From Paenibacillus_E sp964253085 (GTDB lineage: Bacteria > Bacillota > Bacilli > Paenibacillales > NBRC-103111), in contig NZ_CAXUQH020000001.1 in NCBI RefSeq assembly GCF_964253085.1, positions 744,001 to 808,000 on the forward strand: DNA of 64,000 nucleotides, given 5' to 3'. A model generated the notes under the pieces. It saw only the letters and a program-made list of their open reading frames with translations, made no database searches and had not been told where the DNA came from. A program made the translations under genes and the position numbers. Each line of letters opens with the position of its first letter. The first letter of the stretch is position 1. Below are positions 46,917 through 55,437 of this stretch, piece after piece.

Positions 46917-48272
46917 ATGAACGCATATAACCAATTAAAATATAAATTTCAGACAAAAACGGCCGAAATCGGGGTCATCGGTCTCGGCTATGTAGGGCTG
47001 CCTCTATGCATGGAGATGGCGAAGGGCGGATTTACGGTATACGGCATCGATCTCGATTTCCGGAAGGTAGAGTCACTTCAAAGCGGCCAATCGTATATTC
47101 AAGACGTTCCGAGCGAAGAAGTGGCGAACGCGATTGAGTCCGGCCGGTTTATTCCGACCGACGACTACCATACGGTTCAAAGGCTGGATGCGATCTCCAT
47201 CTGCGTACCGACGCCACTCAGTGAAAACCAAGATCCGGATACCTCTTATATTCAGAGTGTAGTCCGGGAGATCAAGAAAAATCTCAAGCGCGGAGCTTTG
47301 ATTATCCTGGAGAGCACCACCTATCCAGGAACGACGGAGGAGCTCATCCAGTTTGAGCTGGAAGCGCAAGGACTCAAGGTGGGCAAGGATTTCTTCCTCT
47401 GCTTCTCGCCGGAGCGGGTCGATCCGGGTAATCCCAAATTCAACACGTTTAATACGCCAAAGGTTATCGGTGGTACGACGGAATCGTGTATCGACCTCGG
47501 TGTTACCTTATACAGCCATGTAGTGAAGGACGTTGTTCCTGTCTCCTCGCCGAAAGTAGCGGAGATGTCTAAGTTGCTGGAGAATACGTTTCGCAGTATT
47601 AACATTGCGTTCATTAACGAAATGGCCATGATGTGCGACAAAATGGACATTGACGTCTGGGAAGTCATCAAAGCTGCGTCGACAAAGCCGTTTGGCTTTA
47701 TGCCGTTCCATCCGGGACCTGGCATCGGCGGTCACTGCATTCCGCTGGATCCGATGTATTTATCGTGGAAAGCGAAGGAATTCCGCTTCTACAGCAAGTT
47801 CATCGAACTCGCACAATCTATTAATGATAATATGCCGGAGTATGTCCGATATAAAGCTTCGCAGATTCTCAATATGTATGCGAAATCCATCCGCAATTCG
47901 AAGATTCTTATTCTAGGTATGGCGTATAAGCCGGATGTGGATGATCTCCGTGAATCGCCGGGGCTGGAGTTGTACGAGCTTCTTCGGGAGAGCGGAGCTA
48001 AAGTGGACTATTACGATCCACATGCCGTTTCCTTCCTCGATAAAGATGGTGAGACGGTACAATCTGTGAACTACGATCTGTCCGCTTTTGCCGAATATGA
48101 CGGCATGGTGCTCATCACGAATCACCGCTGCTTCAACAACCGTGAACTCGCGGAGCTTGGTGTGCCGATCATCGATACGCGCAATGCTTTTGTAGATATT
48201 CAAGGGGACAATATTTATAGATTGGGTACGGGTATTCGCAAGCGAGAAGTGAGGCTCGCCGTAGGCGTTTAA
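46917..48272 (+). CDS. UDP-sugar 6-dehydrogenase, probably UDP-GlcNAc dehydrogenase (WbpA-like)
   Basis: 451 residues. The N-terminal Rossmann domain begins IGVIGLGYVGLPLCMEMAKG. The central domain has SPERVDPGN, KLLENTFRSINIAFINE and the catalytic Cys in GPGIGGHCIPLDP. The C-terminal UDP-binding domain has ILGMAYKPDVDDLRESPGLE. This is the nucleotide-sugar dehydrogenase family, oxidising C6 of a UDP-sugar to a uronate with NAD. Flanking GlmS, GlmU-N and GlmM genes point to UDP-GlcNAc as substrate (UDP-GlcNAc-uronate); UDP-Glc or UDP-ManNAc cannot be excluded. 32 bases after the receiver gene and 32 before glmS. Confidence 0.88.
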   Translation: MNAYNQLKYKFQTKTAEIGVIGLGYVGLPLCMEMAKGGFTVYGIDLDFRKVESLQSGQSYIQDVPSEEVANAIESGRFIPTDDYHTVQRLDAISICVPTPLSENQDPDTSYIQSVVREIKKNLKRGALIILESTTYPGTTEELIQFELEAQGLKVGKDFFLCFSPERVDPGNPKFNTFNTPKVIGGTTESCIDLGVTLYSHVVKDVVPVSSPKVAEMSKLLENTFRSINIAFINEMAMMCDKMDIDVWEVIKAASTKPFGFMPFHPGPGIGGHCIPLDPMYLSWKAKEFRFYSKFIELAQSINDNMPEYVRYKASQILNMYAKSIRNSKILILGMAYKPDVDDLRESPGLELYELLRESGAKVDYYDPHAVSFLDKDGETVQSVNYDLSAFAEYDGMVLITNHRCFNNRELAELGVPIIDTRNAFVDIQGDNIYRLGTGIRKREVRLAVGV

Positions 48273-48304
48273 ACTCAGCATAGAAGAGAGAGGGGAAAAC
48301 AACG

Positions 48305-50134
48305 ATGTGTGGCATTGTAGGATATATTGGAAAGCGGGACGTACAGCCGATTCTACTGAACGGATTAAGCAAGCTGGAGTACAGAGGGTATGATTCCGCG
48401 GGGATCGCTGTACTGGTGCAGGATCAGGTCAAGATTAGCAAGGCGGAAGGACGTCTGGCCAACTTATCGGTTCAGCTGGATAAGCAGCCATTGAAAGGAT
48501 CGATGGGTATCGGGCATACGCGATGGGCTACGCACGGTAGACCGTCGGATGTCAACTCCCATCCCCATTCGGATATGTCGGGTAAATTCACTGTGGTGCA
48601 TAACGGCATCGTGGAAAACTATATGGAGTTGAAAATAGAGCTGGAGCAAAAAGGCATCACTTTCGCTTCCGAGACCGACACCGAGGTGATTGCTCACTTG
48701 CTGGCCGAGCATTATGAAGGCGACCTCTTCACCGCCATGCTTGCGGTCATTCAGAGACTGCAGGGCTCTTATTCACTTGGTGTCATGACGGAGTATGAGC
48801 CGGATAAGCTTGTCGCGGTCAGACAATCGAGTCCGCTTGTGATTGGTGTGGGTCAGGGAGAATACTTCATGGCTTCGGACATCTCTGCGCTTATTGAGCA
48901 TACCCGTGAGGTCTATATCTTGGAGGATGGCGATTTGGCCATCCTTACACAGGAGGGTGTCTCCATCACGAAGGTTGAGACAGGAGAGCCAGCGACGTGT
49001 AAGCTGCTGCATATTGATTGGAGCGCAGATCAGGTCGAGAAGGGGCCGTTTGAGCACTTCATGCTGAAGGAAATTCACGAACAGCCGTTAACGCTGCGCA
49101 ATACGATGCTCGGGCGCATCAACGACCAGAACGACGTGATTTTCCCAGAATTAGCACACGCATCAGGCGCGTTTCAACATGTGGATAAAATCTTTATCGT
49201 AGCTTGTGGTACCGCCTACCATGCCGGACTAGTCGGTAGCACGGTCCTTGAGAAGCTAACACGAATCCCGGTTCAGTACGATATCGCATCAGAGTTCAGA
49301 TATCGTGACCCGATCATCACGGAGCGAACGCTCGTTATCGTCGTGAGCCAATCTGGGGAGACAGCGGATACGCTTGCTGCTATGCAAGAGAGCAGAAGAC
49401 AAGGTGCTAAAGTACTGGCAATTACGAATGTGCCAACCAGTTCTGTGGCGCGAGATGCGGATTATGTCATCGCAACGAAGGCTGGCCCGGAAATTGCCGT
49501 GGCATCGACCAAAGCGTATACCGCTCAGCTGCTCGCCTTCTATTTGTTCAGCATTTACTTGGCCCAGGAAAGACAGACGCTGACTACCGAGCTTCATACG
49601 AAGCTGATCCAAGGCTTGAAGGCCCTTCCCGTTCAGGTGGAGAAGGTGCTGGAAAATGCCAACGAGGTGAAGCTGTATGCCGAATCGATCAAAGATGCGG
49701 ACAGCCTATTCTTTATCGGAAGAGGCTTGGACTACGCCGTTGCGTTGGAGGGTTCTCTCAAATTAAAGGAAATCTCTTATATCCACTCGGAGGCTTATGC
49801 AGCCGGAGAGCTCAAGCACGGCACATTGGCACTGATCGAGAAGGATACGCCGGTGATTGCCCTGGCTACACATATGGACTTGTACGAGAAAACAGTTAGC
49901 AATATTAAAGAAGTTAAAGCTCGTGGCGCACATGTCATGGGGATTACGGTGGAAGGCAATGTGGGACTGCTGAATAGCGTCGATGAAATCTGCTTTATCC
50001 CACCGTCCCACCATCTCCTGGCACCGATATTGGCCGTCGTGCCGCTTCAGTTAATCTCCTATTATGCCTCCCTGGCTCTGGAGAACGATATTGATAAACC
50101 GCGCAACTTGGCCAAAAGCGTGACAGTTGAATAA
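48305..50134 (+). CDS. glmS: Glucosamine-6-phosphate synthase (operon-specific copy)
   Basis: 609 residues, full length. N-terminal glutaminase starts MCGIVGYIG with Cys2 as nucleophile, followed by HTRWATHGRPSD and HNGIVENYMEL. Two SIS isomerase domains follow, with ACGTAYHAGLV, VVSQSGETADTL, GPEIAVASTKAYTAQL and the closing PRNLAKSVTVE. It makes glucosamine-6-P from fructose-6-P and glutamine, first step to UDP-GlcNAc. Only 32 bases separate it from the upstream gene, too little for the glmS ribozyme that controls the housekeeping copy in many Firmicutes. GAGAGGGG precedes the ATG. Confidence 0.96.
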   Translation: MCGIVGYIGKRDVQPILLNGLSKLEYRGYDSAGIAVLVQDQVKISKAEGRLANLSVQLDKQPLKGSMGIGHTRWATHGRPSDVNSHPHSDMSGKFTVVHNGIVENYMELKIELEQKGITFASETDTEVIAHLLAEHYEGDLFTAMLAVIQRLQGSYSLGVMTEYEPDKLVAVRQSSPLVIGVGQGEYFMASDISALIEHTREVYILEDGDLAILTQEGVSITKVETGEPATCKLLHIDWSADQVEKGPFEHFMLKEIHEQPLTLRNTMLGRINDQNDVIFPELAHASGAFQHVDKIFIVACGTAYHAGLVGSTVLEKLTRIPVQYDIASEFRYRDPIITERTLVIVVSQSGETADTLAAMQESRRQGAKVLAITNVPTSSVARDADYVIATKAGPEIAVASTKAYTAQLLAFYLFSIYLAQERQTLTTELHTKLIQGLKALPVQVEKVLENANEVKLYAESIKDADSLFFIGRGLDYAVALEGSLKLKEISYIHSEAYAAGELKHGTLALIEKDTPVIALATHMDLYEKTVSNIKEVKARGAHVMGITVEGNVGLLNSVDEICFIPPSHHLLAPILAVVPLQLISYYASLALENDIDKPRNLAKSVTVE

Positions 50135-50160
50135 CCATCCAGAGGGGAGCTGAACCACGC

Positions 50161-50922
50161 ATGGAAGCATTCGCTATTTTGTTAGCTGCAGGGAAGGGCA
50201 CACGGATGAAGTCGGAGCTGCCCAAAGTGCTTCATCCCGTCGGAGGCGTACCGATGATCGCCCGTTTGGTGGGCAAGCTGGAAGCGATGCCGATCACTAG
50301 GATCTTGGCCGTGATTGGTCATCGGGGAGAGCTGGTAAAGAAGTGCTTGGGAGCGCGGGTTACTTACGTCCAGCAGGAGGATCAGCTTGGAACGGCACAT
50401 GCCGTTCATCAGACTGAGCCTCTGCTCCGTAACCGCAGTGGCTCGACTTTGGTGCTTACGGGTGATACGCCGCTCATCAGGCAATCCACCATTGAAATGC
50501 TGCTGGCGGCCCAGCGGGCACACACAAGCGCTGGTGTGGTGTTGACCGCGATTGTTCCCGATCCAACCGGGTATGGAAGAATTATCCGAAATCCTACAAG
50601 CGGCGAAGTTGTCGATATCATTGAAGAGAAAGACGCAACGGCTGAGCAGAAACGGATTAACGAAATTAACACAGGGATTTTCTGTTTCGATAATGAAAGC
50701 TTGTTTCAAGCGCTCCCTGGCATTTCCAATCACAATGCGCAGCAGGAGTACTACTTGACCGATATCGTGAAGGTCATGCGACAGACCGGTATTGCCGGTG
50801 GCCAGAAGAAATTCGAGGCGATGATCCTAGACGATCCGACAGAAGTGATGGGAATTAACACTCCTGAACAATTGGAGGAGGCGAATCGAGCCTTTTATGA
50901 ACACATGGGGATTTTTTCCTAA
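50161..50922 (+). CDS. UDP-GlcNAc pyrophosphorylase domain protein (GlmU N-domain only)
   Basis: 253 residues, about the N-terminal half of GlmU. Motifs: LLAAGKGTRMKSELPKVLHP at the start, YVQQEDQLGTAHAV, LTGDTPLI, GYGRIIRN, INTGIFCFDN and EYYLTDIV. The left-handed beta-helix acetyltransferase domain (about 200 residues) is absent. So it can couple UTP to GlcNAc-1-P but cannot acetylate GlcN-1-P; acetylation would need the chromosomal GlmU. Falls between glmS and glmM, as part of a UDP-GlcNAc supply module. The truncation is clean: the stop is followed by GGGAGGAG for glmM, so it is not a frameshift. Confidence 0.9.
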   Translation: MEAFAILLAAGKGTRMKSELPKVLHPVGGVPMIARLVGKLEAMPITRILAVIGHRGELVKKCLGARVTYVQQEDQLGTAHAVHQTEPLLRNRSGSTLVLTGDTPLIRQSTIEMLLAAQRAHTSAGVVLTAIVPDPTGYGRIIRNPTSGEVVDIIEEKDATAEQKRINEINTGIFCFDNESLFQALPGISNHNAQQEYYLTDIVKVMRQTGIAGGQKKFEAMILDDPTEVMGINTPEQLEEANRAFYEHMGIFS

Positions 50923-50946
50923 CAAGTGATAGGGAGGAGAGCTGAT

Positions 50947-52305
50947 ATGGGAACTATTTTCGGTACAGATGGCGTCAGAGGGGTTGCCAATCGCGAGTTA
51001 ACGCCAGAGCTGGCTTTTGAATTAGGGCTTATTGTTGGCTACATGCTGACGCGCAGCTGTGAAGGTAAACGGCCCACCGTCGTCATAGGACGGGATACCC
51101 GTATCTCCGGGCACATGCTAGAAGCAGCTTTGGCTGCCGGGTTGTTATCTGCCGGGGCGGATGCCGTAAGGCTGGGCGTTATACCGACGCCAGGTGTGGC
51201 TTATGTCACACGGCAATCAGGTATGGATGCAGGGGTGATGATCTCCGCATCTCATAATCCGGTGGAGGATAACGGGATTAAATTTTTTGGCAGGGACGGC
51301 TTCAAAATGCCGGATGCGTGGGAAGCGGAAGTCGAGAGCCGCTTACAGGGTGACGAGCATCGGATTTCCCGCCCTACGGGAGCGGGAATTGGCACCCTGC
51401 GTGATGATCCGCAGGGCGCTCAGGACTATGTGAGCTACTTGAAGTCGACGGCTGCGACACCGCTGTCAGGATGCAAAATCGTGCTCGATTGTGCGAACGG
51501 GGCGGCTTCCTTCCTAGCTCCGCAGCTATTCGCGGAACTGGGAGCGGAGACTATTCTATTGCATCATCAGCCAGACGGTTTAAATATTAATCAGGATTGC
51601 GGCTCAACGCACCCAGAGCATTTGCGTAAGGCCGTGCTGGAACAGGGGGCTCATGCGGGACTTGCGTTCGACGGTGATGCGGACCGGCTGATTGCGGTTG
51701 ATGAACGAGGCGAGATTCTGGATGGGGATCACATCCTCTATATCCTTGCCGCTCGACTGGCCAAGCAGGGATGTTTGATTCAAAACACTGTCGTTTCTAC
51801 CGTCATGAGCAACCTTGGTTTTCATCAAGCGCTGCAAACTATCGGTCTCGACTCGTTAAAAAGCAAGGTCGGAGACCGGCATGTCATGGAAGTCATGCGT
51901 GGTGGCGGGTACAACTTGGGCGGTGAGTCCTCCGGACATATCATTTTACTGGATCATTCCACGACAGGGGATGGCCTGTTATCGGCCGTTCAACTGCTGC
52001 AGGTCATGCTACAAGAAGGGAAGCCTTTGTCCGAACTGGTGTCCCCCGTTGTCAAATACCCTCAGCTGGTGGTTAATGTGCGTGTGAACCATAAATCCAA
52101 GCTAGAAGGCAATCGTCGCATTGATACCGTCATACGTCAGGTGGAAAGTGAGATGGCCGGCCGTGGCCGTGTATTGGTACGGCCTTCGGGCACGGAATCA
52201 CTCGTGCGTGTGATGGCGGAGGGACCGGATGAAAGGGAGTTGTCCGGTTATGTGGAAGGCATTGTAGAGGTGGTAAAGGAAGAGCTTGAATATAGCGTGG
52301 TTTAA
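50947..52305 (+). CDS. glmM: Phosphoglucosamine mutase (operon-specific copy)
   Basis: About 452 residues from the ATG at 50947 (GGGAGGAG upstream; an in-frame ATG at 50926 is too early). Motifs: FGTDGVRGVANRELTPELA, ISASHNPVEDNGIKFF with phosphoserine Ser102, metal loop FDGDADRLIAVDE, GGESSGH and the C-terminal RPSGTESLVRVMAEG. It converts GlcN-6-P to GlcN-1-P. With glmS and the GlmU-like gene this gives the operon most of its own UDP-GlcNAc route. Overlaps the next gene by 20 bases if that starts at TTG 52286. Confidence 0.95.
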   Translation: MGTIFGTDGVRGVANRELTPELAFELGLIVGYMLTRSCEGKRPTVVIGRDTRISGHMLEAALAAGLLSAGADAVRLGVIPTPGVAYVTRQSGMDAGVMISASHNPVEDNGIKFFGRDGFKMPDAWEAEVESRLQGDEHRISRPTGAGIGTLRDDPQGAQDYVSYLKSTAATPLSGCKIVLDCANGAASFLAPQLFAELGAETILLHHQPDGLNINQDCGSTHPEHLRKAVLEQGAHAGLAFDGDADRLIAVDERGEILDGDHILYILAARLAKQGCLIQNTVVSTVMSNLGFHQALQTIGLDSLKSKVGDRHVMEVMRGGGYNLGGESSGHIILLDHSTTGDGLLSAVQLLQVMLQEGKPLSELVSPVVKYPQLVVNVRVNHKSKLEGNRRIDTVIRQVESEMAGRGRVLVRPSGTESLVRVMAEGPDERELSGYVEGIVEVVKEELEYSVV

Positions 52306-53572
52306 TCCGTTCGTCCCTATGAGAAAGACGATTGTATGCTTGGTTCTTATTCAAATGTTAACAAGCGTTCCTTTATTTTTCCCGGTGTACTCGCTTAACA
52401 CGGAGCTTGGGGTGGCGGTCAACGGGGAAAAGATCGTCTTTACGGATGCCCAGCCCTACATCGATGAACAGACGAGTAGTACGATGGTGCCGGTAAGAGA
52501 AATTGCTGAAAAACTAGGTGCTAAAGTGGAATGGAATCCTTCACTGGAACAGGTAACCTTTCGCGATCAGCACGCAACAACATTATTGACCATTGGTCAA
52601 AAGATTGCTTCGGTTGACGGTATGCAGGTGGAATTAGACGCTCCGGCTGTCCTGAAAAATGACCGAACCATGGTTCCGCTGAGAGCGGTTAGTGAGAGCC
52701 TCGGGGCCGATGTGGATTGGGTGGGAGAACGAAATTTGGTACTGATTACTTCGGCGGACAAAGCGCAAAGGTCCACTTGGATCTGGGACAGCAAGCTGAT
52801 TGAGACGGATGGTGATAGCATCCTCGAGTTTGCGGCGAACCAAAAACTGACTGCCATCTATCTGCGCTATGAAAAAACATATCCGGCTCAGGATGTTTAC
52901 CGGAATTTCATCCGCAGAGCGAATGAGCATGGCATCAAGGTTGAGGCGCTGGCTGGCCAATCGGATTGGATATATGAAGATAAGCATATCTATATCAAGC
53001 AATGGATTGCAGCGGTTACGCAATATAACGCTTCGGTAGGTGCTATCGAACGCTTCCAAGGCTTCCATTTTGATATTGAGCCCTACACATTGGGCCTGTG
53101 GAAGACTAATCAAACCTGGGTGCTCGAACGGTGGATGGCTACGATCAGATTCATTGAATCGGAAGTGAAAAGCACGGATCGCAGCATGAAGCTGGCTTTC
53201 GATATTCCCTTTTGGATAAACACGCTTACCGTTCCGGGATCCAGCTACTCCTTTAGCGCGTGGCTGCTGGAGAAGGCGGATAGTGTCGTCATTATGGCTT
53301 ATCGGAATAAGGCACTCGGTAGCAACGGCATCATTGCCGTAGCCAAATCCATCATTTTAGAAGCAGCTACACTGAAGAAACAGGCGGTTATTGCCGTGGA
53401 TACGCTGTCCAGTAAGGAAGCCGATTATACGACCTTTTATAAGTCGAATTCTTCACTTATGGAGTCGGAATTGAAACAGGTCAAGGAAAGCCTCTCCCCT
53501 TATCCGAGCTATATCGGCATCGCTATCCATGATTACGTGAGGTGGATCGACCTATTGAACGCTAATCGTTGA
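52286..53572 (+). CDS. Secreted copper-amine-oxidase-N / TIM-barrel-like protein
   Basis: 428 residues. Signal peptide near residues 12-33 (RKTIVCLVLIQMLTSVPLFF). Residues about 40-155 form a Cu_amine_oxidN1-type domain, a wall or carbohydrate-binding module: VAVNGEKIVFTDAQPYIDEQ, MVPVREIAEKLGAKVEWN and MVPLRAVSESLGADVDWV. The rest (about 165-428) reads like a TIM barrel (FHFDIEPYTLG, KLAFDIPFWI, DSVVIMAYRN) with a DIEP motif that resembles glycosidase or deacetylase-like folds. It probably acts on or binds the exported polysaccharide. TTG at 52286 has GGAAG upstream; an internal ATG at 52319 lacks a ribosome site. Enzyme class unknown. Confidence 0.72.
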   Translation: MNIAWFNPFVPMRKTIVCLVLIQMLTSVPLFFPVYSLNTELGVAVNGEKIVFTDAQPYIDEQTSSTMVPVREIAEKLGAKVEWNPSLEQVTFRDQHATTLLTIGQKIASVDGMQVELDAPAVLKNDRTMVPLRAVSESLGADVDWVGERNLVLITSADKAQRSTWIWDSKLIETDGDSILEFAANQKLTAIYLRYEKTYPAQDVYRNFIRRANEHGIKVEALAGQSDWIYEDKHIYIKQWIAAVTQYNASVGAIERFQGFHFDIEPYTLGLWKTNQTWVLERWMATIRFIESEVKSTDRSMKLAFDIPFWINTLTVPGSSYSFSAWLLEKADSVVIMAYRNKALGSNGIIAVAKSIILEAATLKKQAVIAVDTLSSKEADYTTFYKSNSSLMESELKQVKESLSPYPSYIGIAIHDYVRWIDLLNANR

Positions 53573-53607
53573 GCGGGTTCGATGAACTAGAAGGAGGAAG
53601 ATGCAAA

Positions 53608-54486
53608 ATGAAAAAAATAGGCTTGATGATCTCTCTGTTGGCTGGTGCGGCAATCGGTGTCTCAGGAATGGCTTTCGCTTTCACAGGCGTTCATGAGACG
53701 GCAGGCACATTTCAGGAATCGTCTTTACCGGGTGGAGGCCTTGAGGTTCCTCATAATGATCGGATTCATCTTTCTACCGATAAGCAGTGGATCTCTTCGG
53801 AAGGTCACTTGTCGGATCTGATTCGACTACAGTGGACCAAAGACCGAGCGAAGCCGGCCATCGCTTGGCTGGATGAGAATGGAAAAGACAAGGCGGCTAT
53901 TATCGCTCATGCCAAAGCGAATAACCCGGAGCAGCACGATCATAATCATATGTCGTTTGAAACAACAATGGCACCTGATGGCAAAAATCCGAATGAGCTG
54001 TTCACGCGTCTGGAAATTCCGTTCGACCAGGATGTGGCTGAAATTCGGACGCATTCCTCTAATTTCAATGTGATGGATGGGATTTTAAGAGTTGCCGGAA
54101 CCGGTGGTGTCAATCGTGATCTGACTTGGGCCAAAGCGGATGCTGGGAATGTGACGACGCCACGCTGGGCAATGCGTGCAGATAACTCCGAAGAAACCGG
54201 AGGAAATGCCGGCTCCAATCTGCAAATTATCCGTTATTCGGATGATGGTAAAGCACTGGACAATCCGTTAACCATCAATCGCAGCAGCGGCAATATCGGC
54301 ATTGGAAACTCGGATGCCAAGACCAAGCTGGACGTCAGCGATGACAGCCTCCGCATCAGGAAATCGATGACGCCGGCTTCGTCTACTGCCCCTGGAGAAG
54401 TAGGGGAGATGGCGTGGGATGACGGGTTTGTCTATGTGTGTGTGGCACCTAATACATGGAAGAGAACAGCACTATCTTCGTGGTGA
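53608..54486 (+). CDS. Secreted protein resembling a phage tail-fibre/tail-spike domain
   Basis: About 292 residues from the ATG at 53608 (GGAGG ten bases upstream). Signal peptide ends near GMAFAFTG. The middle has ETTMAPDGKNPNELFTRLEI and DVAEIRTHSSNFNV. The C-terminal part reads like the beta-structured region of phage tail fibres: RWAMRADNSEETGGNAGSN, then RYSDDGKALDNPLTINRSSG, then GNIGIG and a closing GEVGEMAWDDGFVYVCVAPN. Last gene of the operon, directly before a strong terminator. It may be a secreted structural or polysaccharide-binding trimer (inference). No prophage genes lie nearby. Confidence 0.7.
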   Translation: MKKIGLMISLLAGAAIGVSGMAFAFTGVHETAGTFQESSLPGGGLEVPHNDRIHLSTDKQWISSEGHLSDLIRLQWTKDRAKPAIAWLDENGKDKAAIIAHAKANNPEQHDHNHMSFETTMAPDGKNPNELFTRLEIPFDQDVAEIRTHSSNFNVMDGILRVAGTGGVNRDLTWAKADAGNVTTPRWAMRADNSEETGGNAGSNLQIIRYSDDGKALDNPLTINRSSGNIGIGNSDAKTKLDVSDDSLRIRKSMTPASSTAPGEVGEMAWDDGFVYVCVAPNTWKRTALSSW

Positions 54487-54500
54487 AAATAATTTCTTTA

Positions 54501-54530
54501 AGTCCTCTATTTCATAGAGGGCTTTTTTTT
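54501..54530 (+). terminator. Terminator ending the exopolysaccharide operon
   Basis: Stem AGTCCTCTA (54501-54509) / TAGAGGGCT (54515-54523) and a run of eight T. Confidence 0.9.
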
Positions 54531-54732
54531 GAGGGATAAGCGGGGAACGCCTTGTGCGACGCGGGATCTGGCGGCATGAAGTGCGCTTACATAGCGGCTT
54601 TTTGTCACTTTTTGTAAGCGGTGTCATGCGATTCCTATTGTGTAATATAAGAAACACAAGTTCGTATACCCCCTTAAAATGGAAAAGATTGTAGAAATCT
54701 ATGAGAGGATCATAGAAAGGTGTGAACCGTTT

Positions 54733-55437
54733 GTGACTTGGAAAGTGTTGATTGCGGATGACGATCCGAATGTGAGAGAAATCATCCGGTTATATTTCCG
54801 TCAGCAGCTCATCGAATTAATCGAAGCCCCTGACGGTGTCGCGGCCCTGACCATTTTAGCAGAAGTAAAGCCTGATATTGTGATTCTAGATGTGATGATG
54901 CCGGGGCTCGACGGTTATGAAACGTGCCGTGAGATTACCAAGCGTTATGATGATGTGCCGGTCATTATGCTGACCGCGAAGAACGATGAGTTTGATCGGG
55001 TGCTGGGCCTTGAGTTGGGCGCCGATGATTATATGACCAAGCCCTTCAGTCCGAGGGAGCTGGTGGCGCGGATTAAAGCGATCTTTCGTAGAATGCAGAA
55101 GGGTCAGCGGGTTATTGAGGTAGATGCCCCCGTCCAATATGAGTTTGATGATTTGGTCATTCATGTGGCTCGCCGAGAGGTGCTCGCGGGGAGCGTGAAG
55201 ATTGACATGCGGCCCAAGGAGTTTGAACTGCTCGCCTTTTTTGCGAAATCTCCGGGCGACGTGTTTACAAGGGAACAGCTGCTGGAGCAGGTGTGGGGAT
55301 ATGATTTTTTAGGCGATATGAGAACAGTGGACGTTCATATAAAAAAACTTCGTGAAAGATTAAGCCCGTGTCATCATGTTTGCATTCATACGGTTTGGGG
55401 AGTGGGCTATAAATTTGAGGTAGCTGCATGTTCCTAA
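54733..55437 (+). CDS. OmpR/PhoB-family response regulator
   Basis: About 234 residues from the GTG at 54733, which has AAAGG upstream; an ATG at 54679 lacks a ribosome site. Intact receiver: ADDDP acidic cluster, VILDVMMPGLDGYETC (phosphoacceptor Asp), MLTAKNDEFD and YMTKPFSPREL. C-terminal winged helix: DMRPKEFELLAFFAKSPGDV, then VFTREQLLEQVWGYDF and RTVDVHIKKLRERL. Overlaps the histidine kinase gene by 10 bases. It follows the exopolysaccharide operon and may control it, but nothing in the sequence proves that. Confidence 0.92.
   Translation: MTWKVLIADDDPNVREIIRLYFRQQLIELIEAPDGVAALTILAEVKPDIVILDVMMPGLDGYETCREITKRYDDVPVIMLTAKNDEFDRVLGLELGADDYMTKPFSPRELVARIKAIFRRMQKGQRVIEVDAPVQYEFDDLVIHVARREVLAGSVKIDMRPKEFELLAFFAKSPGDVFTREQLLEQVWGYDFLGDMRTVDVHIKKLRERLSPCHHVCIHTVWGVGYKFEVAACS

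Noticed and set aside
48273..48304. glmS ribozyme upstream of glmS
   Set aside because: The gap is only 32 bases, and no ribozyme-like core was seen.
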